A DNA stretch of 11,986 bases, taken from contig JAFGEH010000143.1 of NCBI GenBank assembly GCA_016931665.1, forward strand, positions 1 to 11,986, in the 5' to 3' direction. The first letter of the stretch is position 1; the number at the start of each line of letters is the position of its first letter. The position numbers were made by a program, and so were the translations under genes. Positions 8,801-11,986 of this stretch are shown in pieces. Source of the DNA: Candidatus Cloacimonadota bacterium (GTDB taxonomy: Bacteria > Cloacimonadota > Cloacimonadia > Cloacimonadales > TCS61). A model generated the notes under the pieces. The model made no database searches. It was not told the origin of the DNA and saw only the letters and a list, made by a program, of their open reading frames with translations.

Positions 8801-9137
8801 CGTTGTTATCACTGCTGTGCTGAAGTTCGAGGGCATTCTGGAAGGTATCACTCGAGTCCTGGTTACGCATGTCCAGGTATCTGGCAGCATGATTCTTTGT
8901 GATCCAGCTGGCACAGATATGATAGACGGAATAAGCTGCCAGGGCTGAAATTAGTATTTTCAGGGACCAGCCCAGGTTATAGAATAATTTCAGATGATTA
9001 TTGCCGGGAATAAAAATCAGCAGATAGATTACCAGGCTGAGCAGGGCAATGGTAAGAAAGACAGACAGATCAGTAAGAATCCTTATGGAATTAAGGCGGA
9101 ACTGCTGATTGATGATCAATTTCTCAAATTTTCTCAT
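5889..9137 (-). CDS. Large DUF4175-like membrane protein with Gln/Met-rich coiled coil, 1082 aa
   Basis: Three membrane helices lie at about residues 22-43, 59-77 and 142-160. They are followed by a beta-rich, probably extracytoplasmic region (about 185-475) with Ig-like features such as EVEHSFFYRLSDTW and DRVTYWVEVSDNSP. From about 478 the chain becomes a very long coiled coil, rich in Glu and Lys at first and then in Gln and Met (about 640-770 and 885-935). A more globular insert lies at about 775-880. The C-terminal block QERILSRLLDAQKSVHKRE is, from memory, a conserved mark of the large DUF4175-like proteins of FCB-group bacteria. Their function is unknown to me. The gene sits 17 bp after the M28 gene and 54 bp before the transporter, inside the same apparent operon. 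The ribosome site is weak (GGGA, 6 bp upstream of the ATG). I infer an envelope scaffold; no enzymatic motif is visible. Confidence 0.85.
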   Translation of the reverse strand: MRKFEKLIINQQFRLNSIRILTDLSVFLTIALLSLVIYLLIFIPGNNHLKLFYNLGWSLKILISALAAYSVYHICASWITKNHAARYLDMRNQDSSDTFQNALELQHSSDNNDQRILELIFRRADATAAGQKPSWDFSPLRRIILPFLLVSLGAAAFLLADSGHHRAGWEMLTAVKIPPPQHKESVELEPGNLNVIRNSRVEIKVLNPEIEVEHSFFYRLSDTWREEKMTGYSRVFPNLDFSFDYYIATPFAVSDTFRIDVFEKPAILNLDVVYNYPAYTGLESRIEKNSQGNLKAIINTEVILMLTANNPIQDAQIIFSDGLFQNLEREGRSAFRTQFQIKNSLNYHINLTDILANKSDKITRTITALPDRAPEVSIIYPGRDTLLNQNMLLPLKITASDDFGLQNLNLKFYINTGETTTIPLRERIRKNILNLDYNFDLNNIFLIPGDRVTYWVEVSDNSPESQISLSRKYLARFPSIEEIYQEIEREEKANQELLQNTLDSSREMQEEFEEKRRELMKKDEFDWQDKKSLEEFLNKQEDLNQNIQQVAEEYQNLLEKFDNNQALARETLDKMEKIRELMDEIANEDLLETMQKMQQSLENMDPDVLRKAMENFKFSMEDFANKLDQTIQLLEQVKKEQALQKALEIAEEMQELQEELNKRTEEANTSPEQLAADQQKIAEKLASLEEQLQKTMEMLNQENESQIRQGLQDLQQDLQQDNLAQDLQQSMENLQNNQMSQAQQNQQSALSKMQKMTKQLSSLQQMMASGAMAEMGEIIAKTISRLLIFSREHELSSASYQKDPYRILPEQIALYESLNIALSQLYSVPMIVLALGPKFIYDANYTIATYREMFQYINDAQSVGLKTFLSNILKGFNLMIFDLMQAQSGMQQGSQSGSLQSLMQALQQMGQQQMMLNLLTQEILQQMQQMGQDGRMSRDMMAEAQRLAREEERLAENLRRLLQTDPEAQKQTSALNRIIEDLETISRNLQRGKIDQETVDLQERILSRLLDAQKSVHKREFSRKRLGETSEDQEWDMPEDIRLKFEKMRQKALLNEDYKEFPQEYQELIREYLKLLNEKASE

Positions 9138-9154
9138 GTATATCCCAGGCAGAA

Positions 9155-10408
9155 TTAACGCTTGTATTTATCTTCCCATTCCAATTGGGGTTTTTCATAA
9201 GTAAGGTTCCAGAGGTACTTCTGGATTTTTTCGCGCAGGCTATCATCGATCTCCCGGCGGACGGGGAATATTCCGGCATCCAGGACTCGCTGAAGGAAGA
9301 AAATGGTAGCATTAATTGTATTCTTCAAGCCCCGGTTGGAAACATAGCGTGGTAAATCCCGGCTGGTATGGATAAAGAAGTTTGCCTGTCCTCCCCGCCG
9401 CGAGATACTCACCGAAGGGATTTCATAGACGGCAAAGGGCATGCCATCACTGCTGTAGATATCCAGAGAGCTCTGGAAGGCAATCCCTTTTTCCCGGACC
9501 ACACCAGTGAAATAGCCCAGCAATTCCTTAGTACCCAGCACGAATGCCGTATCAAAACCTACTGGATCCCCGGAAACGTCGACATTAACAATCAAGGCTG
9601 CTCTTTTTTTCAATTCCTCCCGGTGTTTTTCCGCATAGGCCTGACTGCCCAGCAGTCCCAGTTCCTCACCGGAGAAGAAGATGATTCTGAGGTCACGGCC
9701 GGGTTTATGCCGGGAAAAATATTCTGCCACTTTCAGCAGGGTTACAGTTCCGCCGGCATTATCCGAAGAACCGGGACTGTGTGCCACACTGTCGTAATGA
9801 GCCGTAACCAGGATCAGGTTATCATCTGTTCCTTTTCCGGGAATATCCACAACGATATTCAAAGCTTCAGCCTCCTGAACCTTCTGTTTAATGCTGATAC
9901 TGACGTTCTCTCCCTGGTAAGCTAAGAGTTTTTCACCCAGTTTATGATCGATGGTAACGGATGGGACATAGCCTTCCCGGAAGGATTTCTGCCGATGCGA
10001 AAGGCTGGAAATTTCCCGGCCGGGTCCGCCAATATTGATATAAGCAGCCACACCGGCTTCTTTCAGGATGGGAGCAAGGCGACGGCTGAATCCGCAGGAC
10101 ATGACAATTTTTCCCTGATAGGCTCCCCGGTTCAACTCCAGGATTTCCGGATTATCCAGATAAACGAACTCTCCCGAAAGCCGGGTATTCCTGTTCAGGC
10201 CATAGGGCCGGGCTGGAAATTTTCTGTTATTTATTTCAATAACAGCTTCTCCAGGCTGAAAAGTGGTAAGGGAAAAGACTTCTGTCTGGTAGGGTAACTG
10301 CAGATTGTCCAGATGGGCTGTGATTACTTCGACTGCCTTTTTCTCACCGGTGGTACCCGCCAGTCTTTCAAAACCAAGCTGTCTGATAATGCCTTTTGGA
10401 TTGAGCAT
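9155..10408 (-). CDS. M28-family metallopeptidase (aminopeptidase-like) with PA-type insert
   Basis: The catalytic domain has the full di-zinc ligand set of family M28. Counted from the ATG at 10408 these are His204 and Asp206 (TAHYDSV), Asp216 (SSDNAGG), the pair Glu248-Glu249 (FFSGEELG), Asp277 (NVDVSGD) and His347 (FIHTSRD). Residues of about 75-150 look like a protease-associated insert (GKIVMSCGFSRRL, AGVAAYINIGG). M28 enzymes mostly release N-terminal amino acids from peptides. No signal peptide is seen, so it is probably cytoplasmic. The start was chosen because AAGGAG lies 5 bp upstream. A longer reading from a TTG at 10435 lacks such a site and would begin inside the inverted repeat. 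The product is 417 aa. It leads the operon with the DUF4175-like protein and the sodium-coupled transporter, which suggests a role in peptide use. Confidence 0.92.
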   Translation of the reverse strand: MLNPKGIIRQLGFERLAGTTGEKKAVEVITAHLDNLQLPYQTEVFSLTTFQPGEAVIEINNRKFPARPYGLNRNTRLSGEFVYLDNPEILELNRGAYQGKIVMSCGFSRRLAPILKEAGVAAYINIGGPGREISSLSHRQKSFREGYVPSVTIDHKLGEKLLAYQGENVSISIKQKVQEAEALNIVVDIPGKGTDDNLILVTAHYDSVAHSPGSSDNAGGTVTLLKVAEYFSRHKPGRDLRIIFFSGEELGLLGSQAYAEKHREELKKRAALIVNVDVSGDPVGFDTAFVLGTKELLGYFTGVVREKGIAFQSSLDIYSSDGMPFAVYEIPSVSISRRGGQANFFIHTSRDLPRYVSNRGLKNTINATIFFLQRVLDAGIFPVRREIDDSLREKIQKYLWNLTYEKPQLEWEDKYKR

Positions 10409-10427
10409 CGACACTCCTTCTTTAACT

Positions 10428-10464
10428 AATAACAACAGGTCGTGTATGTGGTACTGCTGTTATT
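10428..10464 (-). repeat. 11-bp inverted repeat upstream of the M28 gene
   Basis: On the plus strand AATAACAACAG (10428-10438) and CTGCTGTTATT (10454-10464) are reverse complements with one mismatch, separated by 15 bp. On the minus-strand transcript the mismatch becomes a G-U pair, so an 11-bp stem could form. The repeat abuts a TTGACA box and ends 20 bp before the M28 start. It may be a regulator binding site or a leader hairpin. It has no U-run after it and is AU-rich, so it is not a typical terminator. Confidence 0.5.
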
Positions 10465-10470
10465 TGTCAA
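10465..10470 (-). promoter_or_regulatory. Possible -35 box (TTGACA) for the M28-led operon
   Basis: A perfect TTGACA reads on the minus strand directly before the inverted repeat. The hexamers 17-18 bp downstream (ATACAC or TACACG) match TATAAT poorly and fall at the centre of the repeat. That geometry would suit a promoter blocked or helped by a bound regulator, but the poor -10 makes this uncertain. Confidence 0.35.
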
Positions 10471-10517
10471 AGAGTTTATTGGATTTAACGTAGTTCCGGG
10501 TAAGGTTTATTCAGGCA

Positions 10518-11432
10518 TTATAAAATATTCTTTCCCTGATGAATATTATTGGCGAGTAAATACAGCTGCAGCCGATTCAGCCATTCGGGTTTGCTGCCGC
10601 TGTAATTTCCCAGTGCGATCTGGCTGCGGCGGATGTTGGATGTGAACAGGCGGGTGATGACAATATCGGAGCGCAGGAGAGGCAAGATGTCACCCAGTAT
10701 CTCTATATACTGGTCAATATCCAGAATATTCAGGTTACTGTTCCTGACCATTTTCGCTAAAGGGGTATTTTTATAGGCGACCAGATTATGGAATTTGACT
10801 TGAGAGATGCAGGGATTGCCGGAAACATATCTGATGGTATCCTTGATATCTTCCCGGCTTTCACCTGGGATGCCTATTATCAGGTGAACCCCAGTTTCCA
10901 GGTCATTCTCTCCGCAGCGGCGGATAGCTTCATCTGCCTGAGCAAAGTCATGGCCGCGATTGAGAAACTGCAGGCTGGCATTATGAATAGTCTGTAATCC
11001 GATTTCCACAGTAACGGGAACGGGAAGTGATTTCAGAAGATCAATAACCGGTTGTTCGATATAATCCGGCCGGGTGGAGACGATGAGGCCAAGTATCTCC
11101 GGATGAGCCAGCGCAGCCTGATATTGTTCCCGGAGAAAATCCAGGGAACCGGCCGTGGAGGTCTCATCCTGGAAGTAAGCTATCAGTCCTACATCCCCGC
11201 AGGTATCGAGGATACGGGGAATTGCTTCCTCAAGCTGCTGAGCCACGGTCAATCCCCGGGTCTGATACTCACCCGTGAAGGTTTCCTGATGGCAGAAGAT
11301 ACAGCCCCCGTGCTGTATACGATGGGGACAGGGTATGCCTGTGCTGAGGCCGACCCGGAATATTTTACGTTGGTATTTCCGCTTCAGATAATCGGAATAG
11401 GTTCTGATTAATGAATTAAGTCCATCTTTCAT
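10518..11432 (-). CDS. Radical SAM protein, TIGR01212/YhcC-like
   Basis: Counted from the ATG at 11432, Cys35, Cys44 and Cys47 (CPHRIQHGGCIFC) would bind the radical-SAM iron-sulfur cluster. The central blocks VEIGLQTIHNASLQFLNRGH (residues 142-161) and GVHLIIGIPGES are typical of the YhcC/TIGR01212 family, as is the Elp3-like barrel. The reaction of these proteins is, to my knowledge, not established. The first cysteine spacing is C-x8-C, shorter than the roughly x11 I recall for E. coli YhcC. The product is 304 aa. The ribosome site is weak (GAG, 8 bp upstream). A TTG two codons earlier (11438) is an alternative start. The gene is cytoplasmic by sequence and diverges from the PDZ gene. Its stop is 109 bp from the M28 start, so it may be a separate unit. 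Confidence 0.9.
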   Translation of the reverse strand: MKDGLNSLIRTYSDYLKRKYQRKIFRVGLSTGIPCPHRIQHGGCIFCHQETFTGEYQTRGLTVAQQLEEAIPRILDTCGDVGLIAYFQDETSTAGSLDFLREQYQAALAHPEILGLIVSTRPDYIEQPVIDLLKSLPVPVTVEIGLQTIHNASLQFLNRGHDFAQADEAIRRCGENDLETGVHLIIGIPGESREDIKDTIRYVSGNPCISQVKFHNLVAYKNTPLAKMVRNSNLNILDIDQYIEILGDILPLLRSDIVITRLFTSNIRRSQIALGNYSGSKPEWLNRLQLYLLANNIHQGKNIL

Positions 11433-11473
11433 GTTCAATGCTCAAATCCAGGGTTAGTAATATGTCAATCATT

Positions 11474-11482
11474 TGTTATACT
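11474..11482 (+). promoter_or_regulatory. Candidate extended -10 promoter for the PDZ-protein gene
   Basis: TGTTATACT on the plus strand combines the TG of an extended -10 element with TATACT (5/6 match to TATAAT). The -35 position (TTAGTA, 11454-11459) is weak, as is common for extended -10 promoters. The leader would be about 88 nt. An alternative pair, TTGATA (11529-11534) and TGTTAT (11552-11557) with 17-bp spacing, would leave only about 12 nt before the ATG, which is tight. Confidence 0.35.
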
Positions 11483-11518
11483 GTTTTTTTAAAAATTCAT
11501 TTGAACAAAATATCTTTA

Positions 11519-11531
11519 CAAGCAATGCTTG
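11519..11531. repeat. Short palindrome CAAGCA-A-TGCTTG in the divergent control region
   Basis: CAAGCAATGCTTG is a perfect inverted repeat with 6-bp arms around one base. It lies in the AT-rich region between the radical SAM gene and the PDZ gene, 45 bp before the PDZ start. Its symmetry and place suit an operator, but a palindrome of this size can arise by chance. Confidence 0.35.
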
Positions 11532-11576
11532 ATAGTTTAGGTAAGTTTTCTTGTTATTGTAAACCAGGAGGATAAA

Positions 11577-11986
11577 ATGAATAGAATAATATTTTTCCTG
11601 ATCCTTTTTCTTTTTCTATCCTTAACTCTCTACTGTGATGAGGTCACTCAGCAGGAAAGATATGAGGTAGAAATCACCAGTTTTGCTGAAATATCTGCTA
11701 TCCGGGAGGCCGGAGGCCGGGTGGGCGATATCATAATCAGATATAACGACCGGGAAATCGGATCTTTGAGAACCCTGCTGGAAGTTAAGCAGGGCAAGGA
11801 TACTCCGGAAGTTGAAGTGGTTCTGCTCCGGGGGAATGAACAGGTAATTCTGACAATACCAGGGGGTGATCTGGGGGCGTATTTAAGAGAGTATGCACCC
11901 GATCATGAGTTCAGCGATGATGCAGTAATAATTCCGGACATTGGCCCGGTGAGCTGGGATCGGGGTCTTCGGGTTTCCTATCTCGG
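11577..11986 (+). CDS. Exported PDZ-domain protein, N-terminal 136 residues (cut by window edge)
   Basis: The only plus-strand gene begins at an ATG with AGGAGG 5 bp upstream and stays open to the window end. Residues 4-19 are hydrophobic (IIFFLILFLFLSLTLY) and form a signal peptide or anchor. Cys20 follows, but Tyr19 does not fit a normal lipobox, so lipidation is doubtful. Residues of about 30-95 resemble a PDZ fold: the GGRVGDIIIRYNDREI block matches the usual carboxylate-loop and second-strand pattern, followed by VEVVLLRGNEQVILTIPGG. PDZ domains bind C-terminal peptides and often sit on envelope proteases. No protease motif is reached in the visible part, and the region from about 100 on (LGAYLREYAPDH, then VSWDRGLRVSYL) is not one I can assign. 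Truncation is due to the window. Confidence 0.85.
   Translation, partial: MNRIIFFLILFLFLSLTLYCDEVTQQERYEVEITSFAEISAIREAGGRVGDIIIRYNDREIGSLRTLLEVKQGKDTPEVEVVLLRGNEQVILTIPGGDLGAYLREYAPDHEFSDDAVIIPDIGPVSWDRGLRVSYL

Noticed and set aside
9124..9312. 62-codon minus-strand frame overlapping the M28 and DUF4175-like genes
   Set aside because: It overlaps the C-terminal coding region of the M28 gene in another frame and shows no domain.
9368..9925. 185-codon plus-strand open frame opposite the M28 gene
   Set aside because: It lies wholly antisense to a well-supported gene with complete zinc ligands, has no clear ribosome site or recognisable domain, and is best explained as a shadow.
10409..10435. 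Extended start of the M28 gene at a TTG (10435)
   Set aside because: The ATG at 10408 has a strong AAGGAG at proper spacing; the TTG has none and falls within the inverted repeat.
11052..11411. 119-codon plus-strand open frame opposite the radical SAM gene
   Set aside because: It covers the region encoding the conserved cysteine motif on the other strand, so it is a shadow.

Overview
The window looks like ordinary chromosome from a Gram-negative-type bacterium of moderate GC (roughly mid-40s percent by eye). Shine-Dalgarno sites are clear (GGAGGT, AAAGGAG, AGGAGG). Secreted TPR proteins, a very large Gln/Met-rich DUF4175-like membrane protein, an M28 peptidase and a sodium-coupled amino-acid transporter would fit the FCB superphylum, possibly an amino-acid fermenter such as Candidatus Cloacimonadota. 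This placement is a low-confidence inference from gene content. No IS element, CRISPR array, tRNA or rRNA was seen.

Layout: nearly everything is on the minus strand, so transcription runs from high to low coordinates. At the right edge (11577 to the end) a plus-strand gene for a secreted PDZ-domain protein begins and is cut by the window. It diverges from a minus-strand radical SAM protein (10518-11432) across a 144-bp AT-rich control region. Downstream on the minus strand, after a 109-bp gap holding an 11-bp inverted repeat beside a TTGACA box, comes a tight six-gene block: M28 peptidase (9155-10408), 1082-aa DUF4175-like coiled-coil protein (5889-9137), SNF/NSS transporter (4089-5834), 571-aa exported TPR protein (2361-4076), small two-helix membrane protein (2113-2361) and a XerD/XerC-type recombinase (1224-2123). 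Most gaps are 12-54 bp and the last three genes overlap, so one transcript is likely. After a short AT-rich promoter region (1131-1223) comes a second unit: a 328-aa exported TPR protein followed 7 bp later by tpiA, which is cut by the left edge.

How the genes may work together (inference): the M28 peptidase could release amino acids and the NSS transporter import them with sodium. The DUF4175-like protein and the TPR proteins look like envelope scaffolds. XerD and TpiA are housekeeping functions that appear to be co-transcribed rather than functionally linked. The least understood parts are the 1082-aa protein, the small membrane protein and the truncated PDZ protein.
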